Positions 8,161 to 17,090 of a stretch of DNA of 64,000 bases are shown here, one piece after another. The DNA comes from Skermanella mucosa (lineage in GTDB: Bacteria; Pseudomonadota; Alphaproteobacteria; Azospirillales; Azospirillaceae). The notes under the pieces are model-generated. The model did no database searches. It was not told the DNA's origin and was given only the letters and a program-made list of their open reading frames with translations. The stretch lies in NCBI RefSeq assembly GCF_016765655.2, contig NZ_CP086106.1:1548501-1612500 (forward strand). The letters are read 5' to 3'. The stretch's first letter is position 1; each line of letters starts with the position of its first letter. A program made the translations under genes and the position numbers.

Positions 8161-9063
8161 TCAGCCCAGGCCGAGCTTCTTGCGGACGTCGTAGCTGCGG
8201 TCCTTCGACCAGCGCTCCAGGAAGCTGGTCAACTCGGCGTCCGGCGGTTCGGGCAGGACGACCTTCAGCTTCACGTACTGGTCGCCGGCCAGCCCGGTCT
8301 TCGGATCGACGATCCCCTTGCCCTTCAGCCGCAGCGTCCCGCCGGTGTTCGAACCGCGCGGCACCTTGACGGCGACCTGTCCGTCCAGGGTCGGCACCTT
8401 GATGGTGGCGCCCAGCACCGCCTCGGGCAGGCTGACGGGCAGTTCCAGATGGATGTCGCCGTCCTTGCGCACGAAGAACGGGTGCGTCTCGACATGGACC
8501 TCGACGATCGCGTCGCCGGCCGGGCCGCCGCCGATCCCGCTCATCCCCTGGCCCTTCAGGCGCAGTTTCTGCTGGTCCTCGGTCCCCGGCGGGATCGCCA
8601 CGTCGATGCTCTTGCCGGTCGACAGGTTGATCCGGCGCTTGGTGCCCAGGGCCGCCTCCGTGAAGGGGACGGTGACCGAATAGGCGATGTCGGTGCCGCG
8701 CGACTTGAAGCCGCCATGGCCGGCGCCGCCCCGCCTGCGGCCGGCGCCGAACAGGTCCGAGAAGATGTCGTCGGCGTCGAACCCGCCGAAGTCAGCGCCA
8801 CCGCGTCCGCCGCCGGCATAGGCGCGGTGCAGCGGGCGCTCGTTGCCGTTGGCATCGATCTCGCCGCGGTCGAACTTGGCGCGCTTCTCCGCGTCCGACA
8901 GCAGGTTGTAAGCGCCGGAGACATCCTTGAAGCGCTGCTCGATGTCGGGCCTGCCGGGATTGAGATCGGGATGGAACTGCTTGGCGAGGCGCCGGTAAGC
9001 CTGCTTGATCTCTTCGGCCGAGGCCGACTTGGTCAATCCCAGAACCTGATAAGGGTCGCGCAT
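8161..9063 (-). CDS. DnaJ-class co-chaperone, CbpA-like
   Basis: About 300 residues. The J domain is at the N terminus (MRDPYQVLGLTKSASAEEIK; HPD motif at about residues 31-33 in AKQFHPDLNPG). A Gly/Phe-rich linker follows (AGGGRGGADFGGFDADDIFSDLFGAGRRRGG), then two DnaJ C-terminal substrate-binding beta domains. The zinc-finger CxxCxGxG repeats of true DnaJ are absent, so this is the CbpA type (type B Hsp40) that stimulates DnaK. The ATG at 9063 is the conventional start. A GTG three codons upstream (9072) has a slightly better AGGA and cannot be excluded. Monocistronic by appearance. Confidence 0.88.
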   Translation of the reverse strand: MRDPYQVLGLTKSASAEEIKQAYRRLAKQFHPDLNPGRPDIEQRFKDVSGAYNLLSDAEKRAKFDRGEIDANGNERPLHRAYAGGGRGGADFGGFDADDIFSDLFGAGRRRGGAGHGGFKSRGTDIAYSVTVPFTEAALGTKRRINLSTGKSIDVAIPPGTEDQQKLRLKGQGMSGIGGGPAGDAIVEVHVETHPFFVRKDGDIHLELPVSLPEAVLGATIKVPTLDGQVAVKVPRGSNTGGTLRLKGKGIVDPKTGLAGDQYVKLKVVLPEPPDAELTSFLERWSKDRSYDVRKKLGLG

Positions 9064-9182
9064 GACGGCCACGAGGTAGCGTATCCTGTAAAAATGGTCG
9101 GCACTACGGCGGACGCCTACCGGCCGCTGCGGCCGGCGGGCGCCTGGTCAGAGCCTGGGACCGGAGGGCGGATCGGCGGAAT

Positions 9183-9656
9183 TCAGCTCACGATCTTCCA
9201 GGTGCCGTCCGGTTGCTGGCAGGCCTGACCAAAGGCCTGTTGGGTTCTGCCCCCGACAGTAACCGTTTGCTGGTATTCTCGGCAATAGGCGTTGGTGCCG
9301 GGCTGGCGGCCCTCTCGGGTCGGCAGGATGACGCCGGAGTTGCCGCTCTTGGGATTGTTCCAGACGATCTTTTCCCCGATCGGGGCTTCGTAAGCCTGCT
9401 GAACCGCCCGCCCGGCGTAAACCTGGTCGGCCCGGTCGAGGGACGAACCGATCTCGCTGCCGAGGAAAGCGCCCAGCAGGGTACCGGCGCCGACCGCGAC
9501 CAGCTTGCCCGTGCCGCCTCCGATGGTCGAGCCGAGCAGGCCGCCGGCCGCGGCGCCGCCCAGCGTCCCGATGCCCTGCTTGGGACCCAGTCCATCCGTC
9601 GTGCAGCCCGAAACCAGTGCGAGCGCGATCAGCGCGGGAGCCACTCTCTTCAGCAT
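9183..9656 (-). CDS. Glycine-zipper outer-membrane lipoprotein (17 kDa surface antigen-like)
   Basis: 157 residues. The signal peptide is MLKRVAPALIALALVSGC with lipobox VSGC. A glycine-zipper membrane-insertion segment follows, about residues 28-72 (GTLGGAAAGGLLGSTIGGG... GTLLGAFLGSEIG), and then a C-terminal domain ending CREYQQTVTVGGRTQQAFGQACQQPDGTWKIV. That C-terminal pattern with paired Cys is typical of the RT0821/Lpp0805 surface-antigen family found in alphaproteobacteria. Likely anchored in the outer membrane. Cellular role is not established. It is divergent from pdxH. Confidence 0.85.
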   Translation of the reverse strand: MLKRVAPALIALALVSGCTTDGLGPKQGIGTLGGAAAGGLLGSTIGGGTGKLVAVGAGTLLGAFLGSEIGSSLDRADQVYAGRAVQQAYEAPIGEKIVWNNPKSGNSGVILPTREGRQPGTNAYCREYQQTVTVGGRTQQAFGQACQQPDGTWKIVS

Positions 9657-9781
9657 TTTCCTGCGAAACCTCGTCGAGACGTACCAGTGCGCCGGCTAGA
9701 GGCGGCGGCAAGCTGGCACTCGGTATCCACGAGAATGATGTATATTGTGTTGTCGCCCGAAAAATATGACCGGCATCACAC

Positions 9782-10402
9782 ATGATCGAATTTGACGCTA
9801 ATGATCCCTACGGGCTGTTCCGGACCTGGATGGCCGAGGCCGAGAAGTCCGAGCCCGAGGACCCCAACGCCATGGCGCTGGCGACCGCCGATGCCTCCGG
9901 CGTGCCGTCGGTCCGCATGGTCCTGCTCAAGGGGCTGGACCCGCGCGGGTTCGTCTTCTACACCAACCTGGAGAGCCGGAAGGGCGTCCAGCTCGCGGCC
10001 AACCCCAACGCCGCCCTCTGCTTCCACTGGAAGTCCCTGAGGCGCTCGGTCCGGGTCGAGGGGCCGGTCGAGCAGGTCTCCGACGCGGAGGCGGACGAAT
10101 ATTACCACAGCCGCCCCCGGGGCAGTCAGATCGGCGCCTGGGCATCCCGGCAGTCGCGCCCGCTGGAAGGCCGGTGGGAGCTGGAGAAGCGGGTGGCCGA
10201 GTTCACCGCGCGTCATGCCATCGGCACGATCCCGCGTCCGGAATTCTGGTCCGGGTTCCGGGTGCTTCCCAAGCGCATCGAGTTCTGGGCGGACCGCCCG
10301 TTCCGCCTGCATGACCGGGTGGTCTTCCACCGGGTGCAAGGGGGACCGGACGGCGCGGCGGACGCGGCGCCGGGATGGACAACGGAACGCCTGTTTCCCT
10401 AA
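9782..10402 (+). CDS. pdxH: Pyridoxamine 5'-phosphate oxidase
   Basis: 206 residues matching the FMN-dependent PNP/PMP oxidase that makes pyridoxal 5'-phosphate in vitamin B6 synthesis and salvage. Landmarks are [32 protein letters not shown] (FMN/phosphate binding), [32 protein letters not shown] near residue 115, and the C-terminal dimerisation domain with [17 protein letters not shown]. Enzymes usually end in RLAP; this one ends RLFP. The ATG at 9782 is adopted although the upstream Shine-Dalgarno is weak. A cation-efflux gene follows 45 bases later. Confidence 0.95.
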   Translation: MIEFDANDPYGLFRTWMAEAEKSEPEDPNAMALATADASGVPSVRMVLLKGLDPRGFVFYTNLESRKGVQLAANPNAALCFHWKSLRRSVRVEGPVEQVSDAEADEYYHSRPRGSQIGAWASRQSRPLEGRWELEKRVAEFTARHAIGTIPRPEFWSGFRVLPKRIEFWADRPFRLHDRVVFHRVQGGPDGAADAAPGWTTERLFP

Positions 10403-10447
10403 AGGTGTTGCCGTCAGCATTCGGAAGGCGGCAGGCAGGGAGCCAGG

Positions 10448-11404
10448 ATGGCGGATACCATCGACGACGATCCGGAGCGGGATGACGACGGCCGCCTGCG
10501 CCGGGCTGCGACCTATGCCAGCGTCGGCGTGGCGCTGACCCTGATCGCGGCGAAGCTGGCGGCCTATCTCTACACCGGGTCGGTCAGCATCCTGTCCTCG
10601 CTGATCGACAGCTCTTCCGACCTGCTGGCCTCCATCGTCACGCTGCTGGGGGTCCGGGTCGCCCTGCGGCCGCCCGACCGGTCCCACCGCTACGGGCACG
10701 GCAAGGCGGAGCCGCTGGCGGCCCTGGCCCAGGCGGCCTTCGTCACGGGTTCCGCCGTCTTCCTCACCTACGAGGCGATCAACCGGCTGATCAACCCGGC
10801 CCCGCTCCAGGAAAGTTCCGCCGGCATCGCCGTGATGGTCTTTTCGATCGTGCTGACCGTCGGGCTGGTCGCGTTCCAGCGCCGGGTGATCCGGCGGACC
10901 GGTTCCATGGCGATCGGGGCGGACAGTCTCCATTACAGCGGCGACCTGTTCATGAACCTGGCGGTCATCGCGGCGCTGGTCCTGACCGGCATGACCGGCA
11001 TCCCGATCCTGGACCCGATCTTCGCGCTGGGCATCGCCGCCTTCCTGATCGTCGGGGCGTTCCATATCGCCAAGGGGTCGCTGGACACCCTCATGGACCG
11101 CGAGATTCCCCACGGCGACCGCAAGCGCATCCGCGAGATCGTCATGGCCCACCCGGCGACGCGCGGCATGCATGATCTCCGTACCCGCAACGCCGGGATC
11201 ACGCTGTTCATCGAGCTTCATCTCGAACTGGACAGCGAGTTGACGCTGGCCCAGGCGCACGACATCACCGACGAGGTCGAGCGCCGGCTGACCGAAGCCT
11301 TCCCCCAGGCCGAGGTGATCGTCCACCAGGAGCCCTTCGGCCTGTCCGACGACCGTCTCGACACCCGCATCGCCGAGGCCGGGAGGCTGCGCCGCGGATC
11401 GTGA
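10448..11404 (+). CDS. Cation diffusion facilitator (FieF/CDF-type divalent metal exporter)
   Basis: 318-residue inner-membrane transporter with six helices. Helix II holds SLIDSSSDLLAS (metal-site Asp pair near residues 55-65). HRYGHGKAEPLAAL near 75-90 is the CDF signature, and SLHYSGDLFMNLAVI in helix V holds the second His/Asp pair. The cytoplasmic C-terminal domain (about 215-305, ferredoxin-like, ELHLELDSELTLAQAHDI) is the dimeric metal-sensing part. It exports Zn2+, Fe2+ or related ions by proton antiport. The exact metal cannot be fixed, although the H..D/D..D pattern is FieF-like. It is probably co-transcribed with pdxH. Confidence 0.9.
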   Translation: MADTIDDDPERDDDGRLRRAATYASVGVALTLIAAKLAAYLYTGSVSILSSLIDSSSDLLASIVTLLGVRVALRPPDRSHRYGHGKAEPLAALAQAAFVTGSAVFLTYEAINRLINPAPLQESSAGIAVMVFSIVLTVGLVAFQRRVIRRTGSMAIGADSLHYSGDLFMNLAVIAALVLTGMTGIPILDPIFALGIAAFLIVGAFHIAKGSLDTLMDREIPHGDRKRIREIVMAHPATRGMHDLRTRNAGITLFIELHLELDSELTLAQAHDITDEVERRLTEAFPQAEVIVHQEPFGLSDDRLDTRIAEAGRLRRGS

Positions 11405-11480
11405 AGCGTCCCGCGGCGGCGATTTCTTAACCGTGTCCCCCTCATGATTTGGGCGGTTCCTGCCCAGGAAGGGGGATGGG

Positions 11481-11843
11481 GTGCTGAAGCGTCTGGCCGT
11501 ACTCGCGCTGCCGATCCTGGCGCTCGCCGCCTGTCTCGACGAAGTTCCGTCGAACGAGGTCATCGCGACGCTGCTCGAAGCCTCGGCCAACCAGGAACTG
11601 GCCGTCGTCAAGGCCGCCGGAGCGCTGCCGCCGCCCGGCCAGCTGGTGCCCGACGCCGTCCGCATCATGAATCTCAGGACGATCGGCGGCGTCACCGACA
11701 GCAAGGGCATCCATGTCGCCTCCATCCAGTTCGACCTGATGGTCGAGCTGAACGGTGCCCGCATGCTGAGCCAGCGCGGCGCCAAGGCGCGCCTCAAGCT
11801 CGCCCGGGAGGGCTCCGGCTGGCGGATCCTCGAGAAGCAGTAG
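11481..11843 (+). CDS. Small lipoprotein of unknown function (120 aa)
   Basis: 120 residues. The GTG start at 11481 follows GGAAGGGGGATGGG. The signal peptide MLKRLAVLALPILALAAC has an LAAC lipobox, followed by an acidic-to-neutral domain (LDEVPSNEVIATLLEASANQ) and a C-terminal part ending LKLAREGSGWRILEKQ, reminiscent of small SH3-like or NTF2-like lipoproteins. No named family is recognised. It stands after the cation exporter with a 76-base gap that shows no terminator, so it may share that transcript. Confidence 0.65.
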   Translation: MLKRLAVLALPILALAACLDEVPSNEVIATLLEASANQELAVVKAAGALPPPGQLVPDAVRIMNLRTIGGVTDSKGIHVASIQFDLMVELNGARMLSQRGAKARLKLAREGSGWRILEKQ

Positions 11844-12138
11844 CGGCGGTCCCAGGCTGCGGCGCACTGTCACGTCCCGCGCTGGCCGAGCGGCTTCGTC
11901 CAATCCCTTCGCTTTATCGACCTATACCGAAGAGCAACGCTGAAGATCACGACCATCCGGGCGCATTCATTTTTGAATGCTCCTGCATCCATTTCAGGAG
12001 TGACATCTAGACCCCTCCCAAGTTACCGCGTTTTTACGCAGTTTCTTCAATGGGATCAGTTGGGTATATGTGGCTCCGGTCGGCTTTGACCGATCTGATC
12101 CTGTGGATACTTCGATCGGGTCGTCATTCGGGGCTTGG

Positions 12139-13629
12139 ATGTCGATTTTCTCTTCCTTTTCCCATATCCGCTTGCCTCGGCTTCCTGGACCTCCCCGGTC
12201 CCGGTGGCTGGGAACGTCTCGACCCGGCGGTCGCGACGATACCCCGGAAACCGCTTCCGCCGACCCGCTCCAGGTCGGCCGGGGCGAGGTCTTCCACGAT
12301 ATGGGCGAGTTCGGCGGCGACGTGCTGGAGGCGCTGATCGCCGAGGCCGGCGGCGGCAGCGGCGGCGGCGGGGATCTGGAGTTCGACAGCGACATCCGCC
12401 GGCAGGGCGCCGGCACCGAAACCGGCCGGCGCGACTGGGGTCCGGACTACGCCGCCGCCGGTGCGGCCGCCTCCGGGCTGGATGTCAGGGGGCTCGCCAC
12501 CCGGATGGCGATGGCGTTCGGAATGGCCGACGGCGACTTCGGCGACGACGACGCATTCTTCGATGCGGACGGCGCCGACGGCTGGTCCGATCTCCTCCAG
12601 GGGAATGCCGGTCCGGCCGGCGGGGTAGGGTTCGGCGGCGGAGGCGCGGGCGTCGACGTCGCGGCGGAATGCGTCCGGCCGCACTCCGCCGGCCGGGGCG
12701 CGTTGCCGACGCTGCGCGGGCGCGGATGCCTACCGGACCTGGGCGACGCGCTGGCGGCGAACCCGGGACTGCGCGACCGTGCCGCGGCCTTCTCGGCCGC
12801 CGGGACCGCCGGCACCGACGCCGGCCTGCTCACCGCGCTGGAGGGCGAGGTCACCGGGGTGCTGTTCGGCTGGGCGGGGCTGGAGGCCGCTCCCGGAGAC
12901 GGTCGCGATGACCGGGAAGCGGCCTTCCTGGAGAAGTATTTCGGCGCCCGCGCCGCCGGCGGGATCGCCGAGGCGCTGTCGCCCGACGCGATCTCGGAAG
13001 TTTTCGGCGAGGTCCGCGACGCCGCGATCCTCAAGCTGACCGGGCAGGGGTGCCTGTCCGGCCTGTTCCGCGGCCTGACCTATGATCCGAAGGCCGACCG
13101 GCTGACCGGCAGCGCCGTCATCGACCGGGACGGCCTGGCGGCCTTCGGCGGCAGCGCGGCGGCCCTGGGACCCGAAGGGGAGGCGGGCGCCTGGCAGGCC
13201 CTGGCGGCCCTGACCCGCGGTTTCGAGGAGGCGCTGGGGGAGGCGAACGCGCTGCCGTCCCTGCTGGCCGCCGTGCGCGACCGCGGGGCCGACCTCGCCG
13301 GCCGCGTCGGGGAGGGGCTCCGGACGCTCGGCATCGACGTCGACAGCGTCAGGCTGAAGCTCCCCGGCGGCGACGACGACGAGGGGAAGGAGGATGAGGA
13401 GACCGTCGAGGCTTCGTTCGAGGAATTCGGGCCGGAACCGCAGGAGACCGCCGAAACCTTGGACTGGAGCCGCCACGATGCCCGTCGGGACTGGTCCGAT
13501 CTCGGCGCCGCCCATTCCGGCGAGCGGCACGACGCCGGCGCCTTCACGCTCCACCACGCCATGCCCGACATGTTCGCCTTCACCGGCATGCCGATCTTCG
13601 ACTGCTTCTTCCAGCCCCAGGCGGCGTAA
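12139..13629 (+). CDS. Large acidic protein of unknown function
   Basis: About 496 residues from ATG 12139. An in-frame GTG at 12070 would add 23, and neither start has a convincing ribosome site. The protein is rich in Gly, Ala and Asp, with a glycine run near residues 70-80 (GGGSGGGGDLEFDSD) and a strongly acidic stretch (GGDDDEGKEDEETVEASFEEF) near 415-435. The C terminus is IFDCFFQPQAA. No signal peptide, membrane helix or domain is recognised. Strong G/C at third codon positions throughout supports this frame over the competing antisense frames. A chemoreceptor-like gene follows on the same strand. Confidence 0.55.
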   Translation: MSIFSSFSHIRLPRLPGPPRSRWLGTSRPGGRDDTPETASADPLQVGRGEVFHDMGEFGGDVLEALIAEAGGGSGGGGDLEFDSDIRRQGAGTETGRRDWGPDYAAAGAAASGLDVRGLATRMAMAFGMADGDFGDDDAFFDADGADGWSDLLQGNAGPAGGVGFGGGGAGVDVAAECVRPHSAGRGALPTLRGRGCLPDLGDALAANPGLRDRAAAFSAAGTAGTDAGLLTALEGEVTGVLFGWAGLEAAPGDGRDDREAAFLEKYFGARAAGGIAEALSPDAISEVFGEVRDAAILKLTGQGCLSGLFRGLTYDPKADRLTGSAVIDRDGLAAFGGSAAALGPEGEAGAWQALAALTRGFEEALGEANALPSLLAAVRDRGADLAGRVGEGLRTLGIDVDSVRLKLPGGDDDEGKEDEETVEASFEEFGPEPQETAETLDWSRHDARRDWSDLGAAHSGERHDAGAFTLHHAMPDMFAFTGMPIFDCFFQPQAA

Positions 13630-13721
13630 GCGATTAAGCCTCGTTTAATAAAATACGCCGAAGATTTCGAAACGGATACATTCCGGCCTGAAACAATCAA
13701 AAATTACGGGCGCGCCGGCTG

Positions 13722-15113
13722 ATGGACACCATGATGAACGAAAAGTCGTTCCTGATCGGCGCGGTGGCGCAGGAGGCGGGAACGCTCGGCATCGAGATCG
13801 CCGATGTCGCCGGCAGCGTGGAGGACGTCAGTTCGCGCATGACCAAGAAGGCCGCGGTCTTCGTGGACCTGCGCGACGCGGCGGCCGGCATGTCGGAGAG
13901 CAGCGCCCGCATCCAGTCCGCGGCCAAGGCGACCCGCTCCGTCGCCCGGGACGCCCTTTCCGAGGTCGAGGGCTCGCGCGCCCGGCTGCGGGAATCCCTG
14001 GAAGACATAGGCGCGCTGGTCGAAGGCGTCACCGGCATGGAGCGCCAGCTCGGCGGGCTGCGCGAGGCCCTGATCCGGATCGGCAAGGTGGCCCAGGAAA
14101 TCAGCGCGATCGCCAAGCAGACCAACCTGCTGGCGCTGAACGCGACGATCGAGGCCGCGCGCGCCGGCGAGGCCGGCCGGGGCTTCGCCGTGGTCGCGGG
14201 CGAAGTCAAGGCGCTAGCCGCCAAGACGGGCGAGGCGACCGCCGACATCGACGCCACCCTGCGCTTCCTCAACGAGCAGGCCCACCTGCTGATCGCCGAG
14301 AGCAGCGAGAGCATGGAGAAGGCGAAGGCCGTGGGGACGGGAACCAAGGCGCTCGGCACCATGATCGATACGGTAGGCTCCGCGATGGTCCAGGTCGACC
14401 GCGAGACCACCCGGATCGACGACGCCGCCACCGGCATCCGGGAGAGCTCCCGCCGGGTCGAGGAGCAGATCGCCGACATGGCGGGCGACGTGGAGCTGTC
14501 GAGCGGCGACCTGAACGCGACCCGCGACCGGGTGATCCGGTTGCTAGGCGTCAGCGAACGACTGATCGGCATCACCGCCGAGCTGGACGTGGAGACGGTC
14601 GATACCCCCTTCATCCGCCACGCCCGGAACGCCGCGGCGCAGATCTCGGCCCTCTTCGAGGATGCCGTCCGCTCCAGCCGTCTGACCGCCGAAGCCCTCT
14701 TCGACGAGGCCTACCAGCCGATTCCGGACACCAATCCCCAGCAGGTCCGGACCCGCTTCACCGACTTCACCGACGCGGTCCTGCCCGAGATCCAGGAGGC
14801 GATGCTGACCGCAGACCCCCGCATCGTGTTCTGCGTGACGGTCGATCGCAACGGCTACCTGCCGACCCACAATGCCAAGTTCTCCAAGCCGCACGGCGCC
14901 GACGTCGCCTGGAACACCGCCAACGGCCGAAACCGGCGCATGTTCAACGACCGCGTCGGCCTCGCCGCCGGCCGGAACACGCGGCCCTTCCTGCTCCAGA
15001 CCTACCGCCGCGACATGGGCGGCGGGCAGTATTGCCTGATGAAGGACGTCTCCGCCCCGATCAGCGTCCTGGGCCGGCACTGGGGCGGCCTGCGGCTGGC
15101 CTACATGGTCTGA
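13722..15113 (+). CDS. Soluble methyl-accepting chemotaxis protein with C-terminal sensor domain
   Basis: 463 residues without any transmembrane segment, hence a cytoplasmic chemoreceptor. Long helices with MCP heptads fill residues about 10-290. The highly conserved hairpin tip ([35 protein letters not shown]) is near 132-166 and binds CheA/CheW. Residues about 330-463 form a globular C-terminal domain with [33 protein letters not shown] and [20 protein letters not shown], seen at the C terminus of many alphaproteobacterial MCPs and Cache/PAS-like in appearance. It presumably senses an intracellular or membrane-energy cue. No che genes are adjacent. Several in-frame ATGs cluster at the start. 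Confidence 0.85.
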   Translation: MDTMMNEKSFLIGAVAQEAGTLGIEIADVAGSVEDVSSRMTKKAAVFVDLRDAAAGMSESSARIQSAAKATRSVARDALSEVEGSRARLRESLEDIGALVEGVTGMERQLGGLREALIRIGKVAQEISAIAKQTNLLALNATIEAARAGEAGRGFAVVAGEVKALAAKTGEATADIDATLRFLNEQAHLLIAESSESMEKAKAVGTGTKALGTMIDTVGSAMVQVDRETTRIDDAATGIRESSRRVEEQIADMAGDVELSSGDLNATRDRVIRLLGVSERLIGITAELDVETVDTPFIRHARNAAAQISALFEDAVRSSRLTAEALFDEAYQPIPDTNPQQVRTRFTDFTDAVLPEIQEAMLTADPRIVFCVTVDRNGYLPTHNAKFSKPHGADVAWNTANGRNRRMFNDRVGLAAGRNTRPFLLQTYRRDMGGGQYCLMKDVSAPISVLGRHWGGLRLAYMV

Positions 15114-15218
15114 GGCGGCCGACCCGCTGATTCGTCCGCGTCGGGCTCGTCAGGCAGTCGAATCTAGGCTATATTTCCTCGCAATCTGGTTCTTGGTCCT
15201 ATAGTCGCGCTAGTGTCA

Positions 15219-15230
15219 TGCGAAAACGCA
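15219..15230. promoter_or_regulatory. Operator-like palindrome site 1 (TGCGAAAACGCA)
   Basis: One of six 12-base sites of consensus TGCG-N4-CGCA in this island. It lies 102 bases upstream of the repressor gene start, paired with a second site 52 bases downstream. The placement suggests autoregulation by the adjacent HTH/S24-like protein. The link between protein and site is inference. Confidence 0.6.
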
Positions 15231-15270
15231 GGAATATCCGCTGATATCTTCTCATTTCCAGTCCTCTCCT

Positions 15271-15282
15271 TGCGAATTTGCA
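15271..15282. promoter_or_regulatory. Operator-like palindrome site 2 (TGCGAATTTGCA)
   Basis: Second site of the repressor-gene pair, 50 bases before the chosen ATG. It matches the consensus with one base off in the right half (TTTGCA versus TCGCA). Confidence 0.55.
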
Positions 15283-15331
15283 TGATTGTCATCATCGTGC
15301 CGCGGTTTTCAGCAGACGGGGAATTTGGCCA

Positions 15332-15982
15332 ATGCAGCAGATCAGGGAGTCGCTTCACCGCTGGCTTCGGTCCGTGATGGAGGAGCGGGACTGGACGGCC
15401 GCCACCTGGGCCAAGCGCGCCGACGTGACCGCGACCAACCTGACCCGCTTCCTCAAGGACCCCGAGGGCGCCAGCCTGCCCAGCGCGGAGACCATCGGGC
15501 GGTTGGCCTTCGCCGCCGGGTCGGAGCCGCGCTTTCTGTCCAGCAACCAGCCCTCGACCTCCTCCTGCCGGGTTCCCGTGCTCAGCCACGAGCAGATCCG
15601 TGCCGTCATGGACCTGCCTCGCGCCGGGGCTGCGGCGTATCTGGCCGATGCCTTGCGCCGCGGCTCCCCGTGCGTCCTGATGGACCGGCCGACCTCGCCG
15701 CGCGCCTTCGGGCTCCAGATCAACTCGCTGCACATGAACGCGGGCGGCCTGCTGCCCCAGGACCAGATCGTGATCGAGCCAGTCGACCATGTCCCTCCCC
15801 GGAAGGGCGACATGGTGATCACGATCGACGGCACCTCGCTGTGCGCCTACCGATACTATCACCCGCAGCTCGTCCCGGTCAGCACTGACCCCCATTGCTG
15901 CCCGATGGTCATCGAGGGCGCCGAGATGGTCGGCGTCGCGATCCTGGTGGTTCGCCCCCTGAGGGTCGAACTGATGAGCTGA
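15332..15982 (+). CDS. Phage-type repressor: HTH plus S24/LexA-like domain
   Basis: 216 residues. The N-terminal third is an XRE-type helix-turn-helix (WAKRADVTATNLTRFLKDPEGASLPSAETIGRLA). After a linker, residues about 130-216 resemble the all-beta S24/LexA C-terminal domain (LPQDQIVIEPVDHVPPRKGDMVITIDGTSL... VIEGAEMVGVAIL). A catalytic Ser can be suggested in INSLHMNAGG, but the expected Lys position reads as CAYRYY, so self-cleavage may be lost. ATG 15332 follows GGGGAA. An earlier in-frame ATG at 15278 would cover operator-like site 2. It is the first gene of a recombination island and probably controls the paired TGCG-N4-CGCA sites. Confidence 0.8.
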   Translation: MQQIRESLHRWLRSVMEERDWTAATWAKRADVTATNLTRFLKDPEGASLPSAETIGRLAFAAGSEPRFLSSNQPSTSSCRVPVLSHEQIRAVMDLPRAGAAAYLADALRRGSPCVLMDRPTSPRAFGLQINSLHMNAGGLLPQDQIVIEPVDHVPPRKGDMVITIDGTSLCAYRYYHPQLVPVSTDPHCCPMVIEGAEMVGVAILVVRPLRVELMS

Positions 15983-16054
15983 GCCGACCCCGCCGGCCCC
16001 CGAACCCCTCCCGGGGACCGGCAAGATTCCTCCCCGTAGTTCTCATTTTGTTCT

Positions 16055-16082
16055 TTGTTAAATGCGAAATCGCAGTTAACAT
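16055..16082 (+). promoter_or_regulatory. Candidate promoter of the YqaJ-annealase-SSB operon
   Basis: TTGTTA at 16055-16060 and TAACAT at 16077-16082 are separated by 16 bases. The palindrome TGCGAAATCGCA sits between them, so a bound repressor would block RNA polymerase. Predicted by eye only. Confidence 0.4.
16063..16074. promoter_or_regulatory. Operator-like palindrome site 3 (TGCGAAATCGCA)
   Basis: A perfect palindrome except for the central AA/T bases, located in the candidate promoter spacer ahead of the exonuclease gene. It is the upstream member of a pair. Confidence 0.62.
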
Positions 16083-16116
16083 TAGCGGAGCTATGCCCAT
16101 ATAGGGATGACTCAAA

Positions 16117-16128
16117 TGCGAAGCTGCA
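16117..16128. promoter_or_regulatory. Operator-like palindrome site 4 (TGCGAAGCTGCA)
   Basis: Second site of the pair before the exonuclease gene, 54 bases after site 3 and 20 bases before the start codon. It deviates by one base in the right half. Confidence 0.52.
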
Positions 16129-16147
16129 GCGGGTCAGGGATCGACAG

Positions 16148-17071
16148 ATGGCTTTGTCCAAGGATCAGGTAGAATTCCGGGCCCGCCGCCTGGGCTCCAG
16201 CGACGCGGTCCGCGTGATGGCGGGCCACTGGACGGAGCTGTGGCGCGAGAAGACGGGCCGGGCCGCCCCGCCGCGGCTGGACTTTGTTCCCGTCGTCCAG
16301 ATCGGCATCGCGACCGAATCACTGCATGCCCGCTTCTACACCTACCGCACCGGGATCGGAGCTTATCCGGCCGGCCACCGCACCCATGTGCACCCCGACC
16401 ACGACCATATCGTCGCCAACCTCGACTTCCTGACCTGGGGCGCTCCGCCGGCCGATCCGACGGCCGCCCCGGACACCATCCTGGAGGCCAAGTTCCATTC
16501 CGGCTTCAAGACGGACGAGGACCTGGCGGAACGGTACTACTGGCAGATGCAGCACCAGATGATGGTGTCCGGCCTGGCCCGCTGCGTCCTCTCCGTCCTG
16601 CGTCCGACCGGCTATTCCTTCCTGACGGTCGAGCGGAACGAGGCCGACGCCGCCCTGCTGCTGGAGACCATCCAGGCCTTCTGGTGGCACGTCGAGAACG
16701 ATCTGGAGCCGGCCGACCCGCTGCCGGTGGAAGCACCCGACTTCGACGACATGGGCGTGCTCGACATGTCCATGCACAACCGGTTCGTCGCGGTGGGCGA
16801 CGTGCTGGTCAGCAACCACGACGGCGTCCAGGCCTACCGCGCCGCCGAGGCCGAGCTGAAGGCCCTGATGCCCGAGCAGGCGAAGGTCGCCTATGTCCCG
16901 TCCGCCGCCGACGCCCGGGGCATCGTGATCAGCCGCTCGCGCGACGGCAGGCTGTCGATCCGCATCGGCGAGCTGCCGCGGAAGTACCGGGCCCGGGCTC
17001 GGACCTGGCTGCCGGACCACGCGCCCGACTTTCTGCCCGACCTGATGAACGCCCGACCTGATGAACGATGA
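16148..17071 (+). CDS. YqaJ/lambda-exonuclease-like recombination nuclease
   Basis: 307 residues from ATG 16148, preceded by AGGGA. It belongs to the YqaJ viral recombinase branch of the PD-(D/E)XK nucleases, which resect double-strand ends 5' to 3' for single-strand annealing. Visible motifs are LGSSDAVRV at residues 15-23, Asp93 in VANLDFLTW, and Glu113-x-Lys115 in ILEAKFHSG, followed by YYWQMQHQMMVSG (QxxxQ-type helix). The C-terminal part, about 190-307, is helical and less conserved. First gene of an operon with a Rad52-like annealing protein, whose potential start overlaps this stop, and SSB. Phage-type nuclease without surrounding phage genes. Confidence 0.88.
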   Translation: MALSKDQVEFRARRLGSSDAVRVMAGHWTELWREKTGRAAPPRLDFVPVVQIGIATESLHARFYTYRTGIGAYPAGHRTHVHPDHDHIVANLDFLTWGAPPADPTAAPDTILEAKFHSGFKTDEDLAERYYWQMQHQMMVSGLARCVLSVLRPTGYSFLTVERNEADAALLLETIQAFWWHVENDLEPADPLPVEAPDFDDMGVLDMSMHNRFVAVGDVLVSNHDGVQAYRAAEAELKALMPEQAKVAYVPSAADARGIVISRSRDGRLSIRIGELPRKYRARARTWLPDHAPDFLPDLMNARPDER

Positions 17072-17090
17072 GCGTTGGAGAAACCGACCC

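Noticed and set aside
9776-11797. Minus-strand frame of 673 codons over pdxH and the cation exporter
   Set aside because: Shadow frame; both plus-strand proteins are recognisable families.
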